Counted from the stretch's first letter, positions 1 through 5,939 are shown. The stretch: 6,319 nucleotides of DNA from CAYOBW01 sp964402115 (GCA_964402115.1 CAYOBW010000376.1:1-6319); one strand, 5' to 3'. Notes: generated by a model from the letters alone, not told the origin. Program-made: numbers and translations.

Positions 1-785
1 CCCGGGTTGGTTCCAATGGCCAGCGTGACCGTGGACGAGTCCGTCGTCACCCGGTTCCCGTCCGCGTCCTGCACCTCCACCACCGGCTGCACGAGCAGTG
101 GCGCCCCCGCCACGCCGTTGCCCGGCTGGGTCGTGAACGCCAGCTTCGCCGCGCTGCCCGGAACCTGCCGCACCAGCAGTCCGCTCGTGCCGCCAACGTT
201 GTCATCGTGATGCGCAAACCACAGGCTCTGCCCGGCCGTAAGCGTCACCGTGATCGTTTTGAAACCGCCTCCTGAGTTGCCGTAATTACCTGTGTTGTCG
301 CTGCCGGGTTCGTTGCCCGCTGCGCCAGCCCATAGCTTGCCGGCCTGGGTCGCATCGGTTGTCCGCCCCTCAAAAACGGTCACGTTGTAGGTTCCAGCCG
401 GAAGCCCCGTGATCTCCATCTTGACGTAGCCGCCGTTGACACTTCCCCACATATAGTCGTCCCGCGCCTCTTTCGGGACCGGGATCCCGTCATAAGTGGC
501 GGAAGTTCCGGGCGCACCAGCATTGCCGTCGCCCCCGAACGTGCCGGAGCGCGTTGAGATCTTGACACCCGTGACCACACCCGCCCAATCGGTCAGCGCA
601 AGGTCGGTGAACGTGTTCGCGGTGATCGTGTCGAAACCGCTGGCGGACCCGCTTAGAGAACTGAAATCAATCTTCAGTACGCTGAGGCCGGCCGCCTCCG
701 CCCTCCCGCCCATCATCCCAACGGCCAACGCCACCGCGAGCGCGATGAGTCCACCGGTGAATTGCGTCCATGTCCTCTTGTTCAT
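1..785 (-). CDS. Secreted beta-rich protein with Ig-like domain (partial, 3' end outside window)
   Basis: The open frame runs from ATG at 785 off the left edge, giving 261 complete codons. A GGAGGTG ribosome site lies at 789-795, four to five bases before the ATG. Residues 1-31 form a signal peptide: a basic start (MNKR), a hydrophobic stretch and an AEA-A cleavage site near residue 31. Residues 35-210 are a beta-rich domain I do not recognise, containing 'GLPAGTYNVTVFEG' and an aromatic 'LWFAHHDD' segment. Residues 214-261 read 'KLAFTTQP...VVEVQDADGNRVTTDS', the usual wording of Ig-like/invasin-type repeats in bacterial surface proteins. More such repeats probably follow beyond the window. 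The protein is probably secreted or bound to the surface, with an adhesive or structural role; its exact function is unknown. It lies 92 bases downstream of the FGE-like gene on the same strand and could be cotranscribed with it. Confidence 0.85.
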   Translation of the reverse strand, partial: MNKRTWTQFTGGLIALAVALAVGMMGGRAEAAGLSVLKIDFSSLSGSASGFDTITANTFTDLALTDWAGVVTGVKISTRSGTFGGDGNAGAPGTSATYDGIPVPKEARDDYMWGSVNGGYVKMEITGLPAGTYNVTVFEGRTTDATQAGKLWAGAAGNEPGSDNTGNYGNSGGGFKTITVTLTAGQSLWFAHHDDNVGGTSGLLVRQVPGSAAKLAFTTQPGNGVAGAPLLVQPVVEVQDADGNRVTTDSSTVTLAIGTNP

Positions 786-798
786 GTTCACCTCCACC

Positions 799-833
799 CC
801 TTTCCAACCTCCACCTTCCACCCTCCACCCCTC
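799..833 (-). repeat. Degenerate purine-rich heptad repeat upstream of the Ig-like gene
   Basis: Read on the minus strand, five consecutive 7-base units follow one another: GAGGGGT, GGAGGGT, GGAAGGT, GGAGGTT and GGAAAGG. They run straight into the GGGGTGGAGGTG that provides the ribosome site of the gene starting at 785. The units resemble the TGAAGG heptads at 4681-4708 and 4809-4843. This may be a slipped-strand minisatellite of a genome-wide family. The periodicity is seen directly; the family relationship is inferred. Confidence 0.6.
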
Positions 834-836
834 ACG

Positions 837-893
837 GCGCTCGCCCCGTAGTGCACCGAAGCAGCGCGAAGGTACTACTACGGGGCCGAGCGC
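837..893 (-). other. Long inverted repeat over the stop codon of the FGE-like gene
   Basis: The arm at 837-852 is the reverse complement of the arm at 877-893, apart from one extra base: 16 pairs with a single-base bulge. A further ACC/GGT pairing continues inside, leaving a loop of about 13 bases. The right arm contains the last codons and the TAG stop (878-880) of the FGE-like gene. No T-run follows on the minus strand, so this is not a classical intrinsic terminator. It could protect the 3' end of the mRNA or reduce readthrough into the next gene, or it could be part of a repeated element. Confidence 0.6.
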
Positions 894-2416
894 ACGGCGC
901 GCCCACCGCTCGCGAAGTCCCGCCCCGTGGCCGGGCTGGCGGCGTAGGTGCGATTCGACACACGCGGTGTAGTCATCGTGTCGGCACTCGAACCGCCACG
1001 AAACCCACCCGTGGCCGGCCAGTTGGCCACATCCGCATCGCCGGCGACAGTCAGCACCCCGTCGCCGTGCAAACCCGTGAAGGCCCGGCAGGTGGCGTTT
1101 CCGACCGTCACCGGCACTTCCCAGACATTCCCGCTCAGTTCCATGATCCCCCAGTAGGACGCGCCGGCCTGCACACGCGTCGAACTCGCCGTGGAAAACA
1201 AGCCCGCGCGCACTGGGCCCTGGCCGCTGTTCACGCCCCCAACCTGGATCTCGTTTCTGCCCCACACGCAGGCCCCCAGCGACACGGACGTCGTGTTCGC
1301 CTCCGTCCCGTTCTCCGGAGAAGTCACGTTGATCGTCCCGTTTCCGCTGTCAGCGATAATCGTGCTGGTCCCCCACGCGTATTCGTCTAGCACAGCCGCC
1401 GACGGCCCGCGGCAGGCTTTCTCGAATTCCAACTCCGTCATGGGTCGCAATCCAGCCCAGTCCGCGAAGGCCAAGCCGTCGAACCAGCCGAGGTAGTTGC
1501 AGGCCCGGTCGGGACTCGATGCACTGAAGCTGCCGGGAACGCCGCTGGTACCGGTGATGGTGTGGCGGTCCAATCCGAAGGAATTCGGATAACGTTGAGC
1601 GCTGCCGGATTGCTCCGCGGTCAGCGTATTCAGGAAGTCTTTGTACTGCCCCTGCGTGATCTCGTACTTCATGCAGTAGAAAGCCTTATAGCCGGTCGGA
1701 AAATCGGGATTGTCAACGGTTCCGTCGTCGTTTGCATCCAACCCGCCATCTCCGTCTATGCCGATGCCGGTGTCTTCTATCTGAGCATCATCGCGAGTAT
1801 TGACGTCCACCCTGATGTCCGAAACGAGGGTGGTGCCGATCGTCCCGACCTTTGCGTTGCTCATGCCCAGATGAAAAGCATTCACAGATTCGGTTGTGCC
1901 ATTTCCATCGCCAAGCTCGTATGCCCCCTGCGGCACGTATACCATCTCCACCGCAAACGCCTGCATTTTCACTTTGTCGGACGGCGTCAGGCCGCTGGAG
2001 GCGAAGTTCCAGACCGCTTGCACGCCCGTTACCGACAGGGTGCCGGAGCCTTCCGCCGAGCGGCGCACGAACATGCCCACCTTGTCCGTCGGCACGACGA
2101 TCTCGATCCCCGTGCCTGCGCCGGTAGAGTAACCCGTCGGATTCAAGCCCGAGCCTTCGAGAATCACATGGTTCCAGGTCGTCTGGCCCTCCTTCTGCAC
2201 CTTGAAGAACACCCACGCCGCGTCGTGGTTGACGGTGTCGTAGCGCCAGGAGTTGTCCCACGAGAGGTCGAACTTGACGTTGGCGGTGGTCGCGTCCTTC
2301 GGCGTGACCGCCACGTTCGCCACCTGCAGGTTGTTGGCCAGCGCCGGCTGCACCGCCGCCAGCATCAGCCCCACCGCCGCCAAACCCACAACGACCCAAT
2401 TCCTCATCCTCTTCAT
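878..2416 (-). CDS. Secreted FGE-sulfatase (SUMF1/EgtB/PvdO) family protein lacking the catalytic cysteines
   Basis: This 512-aa protein starts at ATG 2416, with AAGGAGG at 2424-2430 seven bases upstream. Residues 1-28 are a signal peptide ending ALA-N. Residues 29-155 form a beta-rich N-terminal domain with 'DNSWRYDTVNHDAAWVFF'. Residues 157-512 carry the formylglycine-generating-enzyme fold: 'MVYVPQGAYELGDG' (158-171), 'YKAFYCMKYEITQGQYKDF' (243-261), 'RPMTELEFEKACRG' (324-337), 'YWGIMELSGNVWE' (421-433), 'GGFRGGS' (470-476) and the terminal 'GRAVRSAP'. True FGE uses two C-terminal cysteines. Here the last Cys is C443 and the segment after GGFRGGS has none, so sulfatase activation is unlikely. 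Residues 221-238 are an Asp/Gly-rich insertion resembling a calcium-binding loop. Such exported paralogues are common in PVC bacteria, and their roles are mostly unknown. The gene is divergent from the AraC gene. Confidence 0.9.
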   Translation of the reverse strand: MKRMRNWVVVGLAAVGLMLAAVQPALANNLQVANVAVTPKDATTANVKFDLSWDNSWRYDTVNHDAAWVFFKVQKEGQTTWNHVILEGSGLNPTGYSTGAGTGIEIVVPTDKVGMFVRRSAEGSGTLSVTGVQAVWNFASSGLTPSDKVKMQAFAVEMVYVPQGAYELGDGNGTTESVNAFHLGMSNAKVGTIGTTLVSDIRVDVNTRDDAQIEDTGIGIDGDGGLDANDDGTVDNPDFPTGYKAFYCMKYEITQGQYKDFLNTLTAEQSGSAQRYPNSFGLDRHTITGTSGVPGSFSASSPDRACNYLGWFDGLAFADWAGLRPMTELEFEKACRGPSAAVLDEYAWGTSTIIADSGNGTINVTSPENGTEANTTSVSLGACVWGRNEIQVGGVNSGQGPVRAGLFSTASSTRVQAGASYWGIMELSGNVWEVPVTVGNATCRAFTGLHGDGVLTVAGDADVANWPATGGFRGGSSADTMTTPRVSNRTYAASPATGRDFASGGRAVRSAP

Positions 2417-2423
2417 CGCTGCG

Positions 2424-2430
2424 CCTCCTT
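2424..2430 (-). promoter_or_regulatory. Strong ribosome binding site of the FGE-like gene
   Basis: On the minus strand AAGGAGG lies seven bases before the ATG at 2416. This fixes the start at the first of two nearby in-frame ATGs (MKRM). Confidence 0.8.
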
Positions 2431-2548
2431 GTTTCTCTGCCGGTCCTTCCGGGTTTTCCGGGCTTTCAGAGTCTCGTATGTCAGGCTACGGCTCATCCGG
2501 GGGATCTTTCAATTGGCGAAAAACGCGCATCGGTGGTACATTTCGCTC
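2431..2548. promoter_or_regulatory. Shared divergent control region (FGE-like gene / AraC gene)
   Basis: This is the intergenic space between two head-to-head genes. It contains a direct repeat of TTCCGGG at 2447-2453 and 2456-2462 (period 9) that could be a regulator site. A weak promoter-like pair for the AraC gene is TTGGCG (2513-2518) and TACATT (2537-2542), spaced 18. If it is real, transcription would start almost at the ATG at 2549, where no clear Shine-Dalgarno is visible. I see no convincing sigma-70 promoter for the minus-strand gene. Confidence 0.35.
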
Positions 2549-3448
2549 ATGAAACCCGTTTGCTGGCTTTGTTGTCTTGATGTTCCGCCGCAGATAGCCA
2601 TCGCCGCCGCGGGCCGCTGGTCGGGCATATCCAACAGACACTGGCGCATGCGCGAATGGTGGTCTTTGCATCAGCTCTGGCACGAGGGACAAGTGACGAT
2701 CCGGCATACACGACTTTCAAAGCCGGTGGCCATAAAGCTGCACCCTGGCATGATCACCATTTTCCCCCCGGACACGACAAGAGACTGGGATGTCCCTGAT
2801 GGAGGGCTTTACTCCTGCGTTCATTTCGGCCTATCCCGCGCGAAAGACGGCAAGACAGCGCGGCTTCCGCTGGCTGTGGATGCTCAGGCTGGGGCAAAGG
2901 CTCTTGACCGGCAAATCACGGAGTGTATCGGCTGTTCCGGGCATCAGCCGGCACGGGCATCGGCATCGCTGTGGTCGGTTCTGTGGGAGATGGCGGGAGC
3001 CGTCTTGCCCTCTATGCCAGAGGATCACGCCCGGGAACTGGTTTCGAAAGTCCAGGAGCGGATCGAGTTGCAGCTTCGCGAACAGCTCCAGGCCTCGGAT
3101 CTTGCCAGGACGGCTGATGTTTCACCTGCCCATCTCAGGCGGCTGTTTCATGCAACACTGGGCATCGGCATCAGGCAATACATGCAGGAGCGCTGGCTGG
3201 CTCGGACCAGGCACATGCTGACGTTTACCGACAACTCCATTAAATCCATCGCCGTTGACATGGGCATATCGGACATTCACCACTTCAACAAGAAAGTGCG
3301 CAGGCTGCTCGGCGAATCGCCATCCGCTATTCGCAAGCAGGGTATTCAGAGAGAGGCGCAACAGCGGACAGGGACAGAGCCCGCGGAACCGCTCACGGCT
3401 TCCTTTTTGCAGAGGCCGGGCAAGGGGCCCGGCTGCAGTAAGGAGTGA
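2549..3448 (+). CDS. AraC-family transcriptional regulator
   Basis: This is a 299-aa protein if it starts at ATG 2549. The open frame continues far upstream, but that part is only antisense to the FGE-like gene. Residues about 60-95 ('AIKLHPGMITIFPPDTTRDW...CVHFGL') match the cupin-like ligand-binding domain of AraC proteins. Residues 180-262 are the AraC DNA-binding domain with two helix-turn-helices: 'LQASDLARTADVSPAHLRRLF' (first) and 'SIKSIAVDMGISDIHHFNKK' followed by 'RRLLGESPSAIRK' (second). It is cytoplasmic, and the inducer is unknown. The N-terminus is unusually rich in Trp ('WRMREWWSLHQLW'). The last 30 or so residues, after 'IRKQG', are low-complexity and are encoded partly by a long hairpin (3391-3450), so they may be a recent extension. 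Its position suggests control of the divergent FGE-like gene, of itself, or of both. Confidence 0.88.
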   Translation: MKPVCWLCCLDVPPQIAIAAAGRWSGISNRHWRMREWWSLHQLWHEGQVTIRHTRLSKPVAIKLHPGMITIFPPDTTRDWDVPDGGLYSCVHFGLSRAKDGKTARLPLAVDAQAGAKALDRQITECIGCSGHQPARASASLWSVLWEMAGAVLPSMPEDHARELVSKVQERIELQLREQLQASDLARTADVSPAHLRRLFHATLGIGIRQYMQERWLARTRHMLTFTDNSIKSIAVDMGISDIHHFNKKVRRLLGESPSAIRKQGIQREAQQRTGTEPAEPLTASFLQRPGKGPGCSKE

Positions 3449-3450
3449 GC
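3391..3450 (+). other. Long imperfect hairpin over the end and stop codon of the AraC gene
   Basis: Nested arms pair across the 60 bases: GCTCAC (3391-3396) with GTGAGC (3445-3450), TCCTT (3401-3405) with AAGGA (3440-3444), GCA (3409-3411) with TGC (3434-3436), and GCCGGGC (3415-3421) with GCCCGGC (3427-3433) around the loop AAGGG. That is 21 base pairs in total. The TGA stop (3446-3448) sits in the outer arm. No T-run follows on either strand, so it is not a textbook terminator. It may be a 3'-end stabilising structure or an inserted palindromic repeat. Confidence 0.65.
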
Positions 3451-3848
3451 ACCCATGCGCCATCCGCGACTCAAGCCCAGCGGTCGGGACGTTTTTCTGC
3501 CACACCGACAAGCGGCTGCGCAACCTGCCGCTGTAGCCGCGGCACTTCGCAGCGCGGGTGATTCTGTCGCCGACACATCGTCGGCCGGTTGACGGCTGTC
3601 CGCCGCTTCCACCCACAACTCGTCTACGCCTGCTTCCCGTCCCCTGCGACGCGTGTGCGGCAGGCGCGCACACGGACGCTTCGCTGCCAAGGGTTCCGAG
3701 CATCCGCTACCCCGCTCTTTCCAAGCATTCCCGCCGCCCACCGCGTCCCGCCAAGTCCCGCGCCACGATGCGCTCCCCCCTCTCCGCCGACACCCGTGAC
3801 ACGATTTGGCTGACACCGATCCCCGTCCGTCGCGCAATCCCCGTCCGC
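3451..3848. other. Gene-free stretch between the AraC and lipoprotein genes
   Basis: I see no supportable gene in these 398 bases. The open frames on the minus strand are Arg/Gly/Ala-rich, lack domains and overlap one another, as expected in GC-rich DNA. Visible items are a small hairpin with GCCGAC/GTCGGC arms at 3569-3585 and a T-run at 3491-3495 without a good stem before it. An 11-base direct repeat also lies next to the lipoprotein stop. Confidence 0.5.
3819..3847. repeat. 11-base direct repeat, period 18
   Basis: ATCCCCGTCCG occurs at 3819-3829 and again at 3837-3847. The second copy ends one base before the lipoprotein stop codon. It is a short local duplication of unknown meaning. 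Confidence 0.6.
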
Positions 3849-4520
3849 TCAGAACGAAACACGAACCCCGTTGCCATTGAAGTGGGACGCGGTGAGGTGT
3901 ACCGTGACTGCTTGAACGTCCTTGATTCCGCCTGTACCAGTATCTCGCTCAAATACCGTGAACCGATAATCCCCCTCATCGAGAAAGCCCAGAGTTCCCG
4001 TCCACTGATTGTCCGGCCTTTTGTCTAGAAGCCACAGGTACTGCACAAATACTCCGTCAGTCTCGCCACCGAGAAGTACCCTGTTGATACGAATGGGTCC
4101 CACGATGCTCGGATTCCACCACATTGGAGCCGGAACACCTTTGAAATTGCATGTTACTGTGATCCTGCCTTGGGGAACCCTCATGGACATCTCTGTGCCG
4201 CTCGCAACCATAACGTTTGTTTCTGCAATGCGTTGAGCGCCGAAACTGTCTACTTCAGGGGCAACGACCACGGTGTAGAAACCGCATGGCAAACGCTCGA
4301 AGTCACATCTGCCACTGCGGGGCACCTGCCTGCACACCCGCCGACTCTCAGCGAGACGCTTATCCTTGTATAGTTCGACGCAGATAGCGTCGGTGCAAGG
4401 GGGAACGCGAACAACCAAGGAGCCGAACCCCGACGGGTTGCTCAAACAACCGGACAGCGCGAGTACGCCGGATATCACAGGCAACAGCCTCGCCAGATCG
4501 AAGACGCGAGAGGTGGACAT
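3849..4520 (-). CDS. Putative lipoprotein, unknown function, Cys-rich
   Basis: This is a 223-aa product if it starts at ATG 4520 (MSTSRVFD). Residues 12-24 are hydrophobic and end in the lipobox LSGC (22-25), so Cys25 should be lipidated and the protein anchored in a membrane, facing outward. The mature part is beta-rich with six further Cys (42, 47, 63, 72, 79, 124). It contains segments such as 'CDFERLPCGFYTVVVAPE' and 'LDEGDYRFTVFERD', resembling small Ig/SdrB-like sandwich folds, but I do not recognise a family. The ribosome site is weak (GATAGGG directly before ATG). The frame stays open upstream through an Rhs fragment to 4829. I prefer 4520 because the signal peptide begins there. Base composition looks less GC-rich than in the Rhs fragment beside it, which fits a join of DNA from different sources. 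Confidence 0.65.
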   Translation of the reverse strand: MSTSRVFDLARLLPVISGVLALSGCLSNPSGFGSLVVRVPPCTDAICVELYKDKRLAESRRVCRQVPRSGRCDFERLPCGFYTVVVAPEVDSFGAQRIAETNVMVASGTEMSMRVPQGRITVTCNFKGVPAPMWWNPSIVGPIRINRVLLGGETDGVFVQYLWLLDKRPDNQWTGTLGFLDEGDYRFTVFERDTGTGGIKDVQAVTVHLTASHFNGNGVRVSF

Positions 4521-4527
4521 CCCTATC

Positions 4528-4680
4528 GCCGGGTCGCGGGTGGTGGTCGTGGCGGTCATCCGGCCGGCGTCGTCATACGCGTAGGTCACGGGGTAGGTGG
4601 CTCCCCAGGTGCCGGCGACGCGGCCTTCGGGGTCGTAGGCGTAGTGCGTAACGGCGCCGACGGCGTTACTCACCGCAAGC
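4528..4680 (-). pseudogene. Orphan Rhs/YD-repeat gene fragment
   Basis: The minus strand encodes about 50 residues containing 'NAVGAVTHYAYDPEGR', 'GTWGATYPVTYAYDD' and 'AGRMTATTTTRDPA', two consecutive YD repeats typical of Rhs proteins. Real Rhs proteins are more than a thousand residues long. Here the homology starts abruptly where the heptad-repeat element ends (4680/4681) and stops after 'TRDPA', just before the lipoprotein start. There is no start codon, signal or toxin domain of its own. It is a remnant, in frame with the lipoprotein downstream. Confidence 0.75.
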
Positions 4681-4843
4681 CTGAAGGATGAGGGTTGAAG
4701 GATGAAAGGGGGAGCCTTCGGGCGGGCTTCTCCTGCATGGCGGCTGAGCAGATGCTGAACAGCGCGGATGATCCTCCGCGCGAGTGTCCTTGCTCGTTCC
4801 CTCCAACCCTTTTGAGCTTCAGCCTTCATCCTTCAGCCTTGTC
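4681..4843. repeat. Small element with inverted heptad-repeat ends
   Basis: The left end 4681-4700 matches the reverse complement of 4817-4836 at 18 of 20 bases. The outer 11 bases are perfect (CTGAAGGATGA / TCATCCTTCAG), and weaker pairing continues inward through AAAGGG. Each arm is built of 7-base units such as CTGAAGG, ATGAGGG, TTGAAGG and ATGAAAG. The right side adds GACAAGG at 4837-4843. The interior holds another hairpin with GCGCGGA/TCCGCGC arms (4762-4768, 4775-4781). It encodes no protein. It could be a MITE-like or structured intergenic repeat, and it marks the break in the Rhs fragment. Confidence 0.6.
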
Positions 4844-5065
4844 TCGGCGGTTGCAGGGTCCAGACGGCATGCGTTCGGCCGGTGAGCGGGGCCGTCAGGA
4901 GCCGCGTGCAGGCCGTCATTTTGGCAACAACAGTAATCCCCTTTGATCTCGTCATGCATTTTGGGCAGTTACACTGTCTTCGCCAAGCATGCTGCAGAGC
5001 GAGACACTGCGTAAGTACATACTAGTGGACTTCTTACACGGACTGACTTGCAACAACTTGCAACC
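4844..5065. other. Gene-free stretch
   Basis: I see no gene here. The stretch contains a less GC-rich part (about 4920-5065) and a tandem copy of ACTTGCAAC at 5046-5054 and 5056-5064 just beyond the end of the small winged-helix gene. Confidence 0.4.
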
Positions 5066-5356
5066 TTATTGCTTCTTGAACTCCGTTTGCGCGCAATGGT
5101 CGCCTGCGGAACCTGGATACCAGCGAGCCGCGCTTGTGTGGCCTTCGACACGAATTTTTCCTTCCCGCTTCCGTTCGCGCAAGAGGACCTGACGTTGGCT
5201 CCGCACGTGACCTGGCAAGACGTGGTACATATCATCGAGTTTGCTGCCGTCAACCCGAATATCGTCGATGTGCTTCAGCAGGAGGGCCTTGCGGGTTTCG
5301 CGGTCCAAGCCTTTCTTGCGCGTGTAAACGCCGCGCTTCCCTGTCAGCACGTACAT
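5066..5356 (-). CDS. Small winged-helix-like DNA-binding protein (possible C-terminal remnant)
   Basis: This is a 96-aa product starting at ATG 5356. AGAGGAG lies at 5366-5372, nine bases upstream, and an in-frame TAG sits just before the start. Residues 18-81 look like a winged helix-turn-helix: 'DRETRKALLLKHI', 'SKLDDMYHVLPGH', 'VRSQRQVLLRERKREGKI' and the wing 'RVEGHTSAARWYPG'. This layout resembles the C-terminal domain of larger ATP-binding or RecG-like and restriction-associated proteins in related bacteria. The open frame could therefore be the tail of a lost longer gene that kept a usable start. A stand-alone transcription factor is the alternative. The tail after residue 82 is not recognisable. 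Confidence 0.5.
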   Translation of the reverse strand: MYVLTGKRGVYTRKKGLDRETRKALLLKHIDDIRVDGSKLDDMYHVLPGHVRSQRQVLLRERKREGKIRVEGHTSAARWYPGSAGDHCAQTEFKKQ

Positions 5357-5365
5357 GGGAAGCTA

Positions 5366-5372
5366 CTCCTCT
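5366..5372 (-). promoter_or_regulatory. Ribosome binding site of the small winged-helix gene
   Basis: AGAGGAG on the minus strand, nine bases before ATG 5356. It supports independent translation of this short frame even though the family is usually longer. Confidence 0.5.
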
Positions 5373-5408
5373 GTGCCTTGCGTTTCAATCCCGGTTTACG
5401 CCCGGATA

Positions 5409-5492
5409 TCACCGGCCTTCCCCCGGTGTCAGACGCGCGGCCAGTTCGCGCACGCTGGACTTGAGAATCGTTTCAGGGGGCGGCGGCTGGAA
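5409..5492 (-). pseudogene. Decayed second copy of the SVRELA peptide gene
   Basis: The minus strand reads 'ETILKSSVRELAARLTP' and then 'GEGR' and a TGA at 5409. This matches 'TVSKASVRELAERLTP' of the frame ending at 5634. Across 16 aligned codons, five are identical, seven differ only synonymously and four change the residue. After RLTP the two diverge and this copy stops early. It has no ATG. It is probably a truncated paralogue left by a duplication. Confidence 0.45.
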
Positions 5493-5637
5493 TCAACCGT
5501 TTGGCGGAGGCCTGGCCAGTGATGTCCGGCAGCCCGGCGACGGCGGCGACGTCCCGGGCTGTGTAGACACCGTCGCAGACCCGACACCTGCGGGGACCTT
5601 CTGGAACGTAACGCGGACGTCGCCCCCGCCGGTTCAC
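5473..5637 (-). CDS. 54-aa CxxC mini-protein, start overlaps the upstream stop
   Basis: The GTG start at 5637-5635 shares GTGA with the TGA stop of the preceding frame (5636-5634). GGAGG at 5642-5646 lies four bases before it, a typical translational coupling layout. The product is Arg-rich at the start (NRRGRRPRY), then has 'RRCRVCDGVYTARDVAAVAGL', a single CxxC followed by a helix-turn-helix-like stretch, and ends 'AAAP'. I recognise no family. It could be a small zinc- or nucleic-acid-binding protein, or the continuation of the upstream protein after a frameshift. Confidence 0.4.
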   Translation of the reverse strand: MNRRGRRPRYVPEGPRRCRVCDGVYTARDVAAVAGLPDITGQASAKRLIPAAAP

Positions 5638-5768
5638 CCGCCCTCCGCCAGTTCGAGAAGCTGCCGGCGGATCGCCTCGGCATTGGCCGGCGTCAAGCGC
5701 TCCGCCAGTTCCCGGACACTGGCCTTGGAGACCGTACGCGACAGCGCGCACTTCTCTGGCGCCATCAT
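5634..5768 (-). CDS. Possible 44-aa protein with conserved SVRELAERLTP peptide
   Basis: The end of this frame, 'SKASVRELAERLTPANAEAIRRQLLELAEGG' in two runs ('SKASVRELAERLTPANAEAI' and 'RRQLLELAEGG'), is amphipathic and helical. Its first half recurs in the frame ending at 5409 with mainly synonymous changes, which argues that the peptide is really translated. The start is uncertain: ATG 5768 or 5765 are the nearest, without a good ribosome site. The frame is open further up to 6098, but that part crosses noncoding DNA and a tRNA fragment. The stop overlaps the start of the CxxC mini-protein. Function unknown. Confidence 0.4.
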   Translation of the reverse strand: MMAPEKCALSRTVSKASVRELAERLTPANAEAIRRQLLELAEGG

Positions 5769-5939
5769 CGGCCAGGGCGTTACACATTCACTGCCGCAAT
5801 CGGTCAGGATACATGCTTCCGTTTTGCTACCGTTTGACGACCCGTTGAGGAGTCGCCACGACCCGCTGGCAAGCGCACGCATGAACGGCATGGAGAAGTC
5901 GGAAATGTGGCAAAACACTAGGAAAACACGGGTAAAGCG

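Noticed and set aside
770..1390. Plus-strand frame of 206 codons
   Set aside because: It is a shadow of the FGE-like gene on the other strand, with Arg/His-rich composition typical of antisense GC-rich frames.
1562..2548. Upstream part of the 628-codon plus-strand open frame containing the AraC gene
   Set aside because: It is antisense to the well-supported FGE-like gene, is His/Arg-rich without any domain, and continues by chance into the AraC frame. The AraC domains start after ATG 2549.
3122..3837. Overlapping minus-strand frames of 193 and 163 codons
   Set aside because: They lie antisense to the AraC gene or in the gene-free block, are Arg/Gly/Ala-rich, have no recognisable domain and contradict each other in frame.
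4521..4829. N-terminal extension of the lipoprotein to ATG 4829 (326 aa)
   Set aside because: It would pass through the inverted heptad element and an Rhs fragment before an internal signal peptide. The lipobox needs to be near the start, so 4520 is preferred.
4681..4843. CRISPR-like array
   Set aside because: The units are 7 bases long and contiguous, with no unique spacers of constant length.
5819..5850. Repeated CCGTT words as integrase sites on the left of the junction
   Set aside because: The words are only five bases long with uneven spacing, which is expected by chance at this composition.
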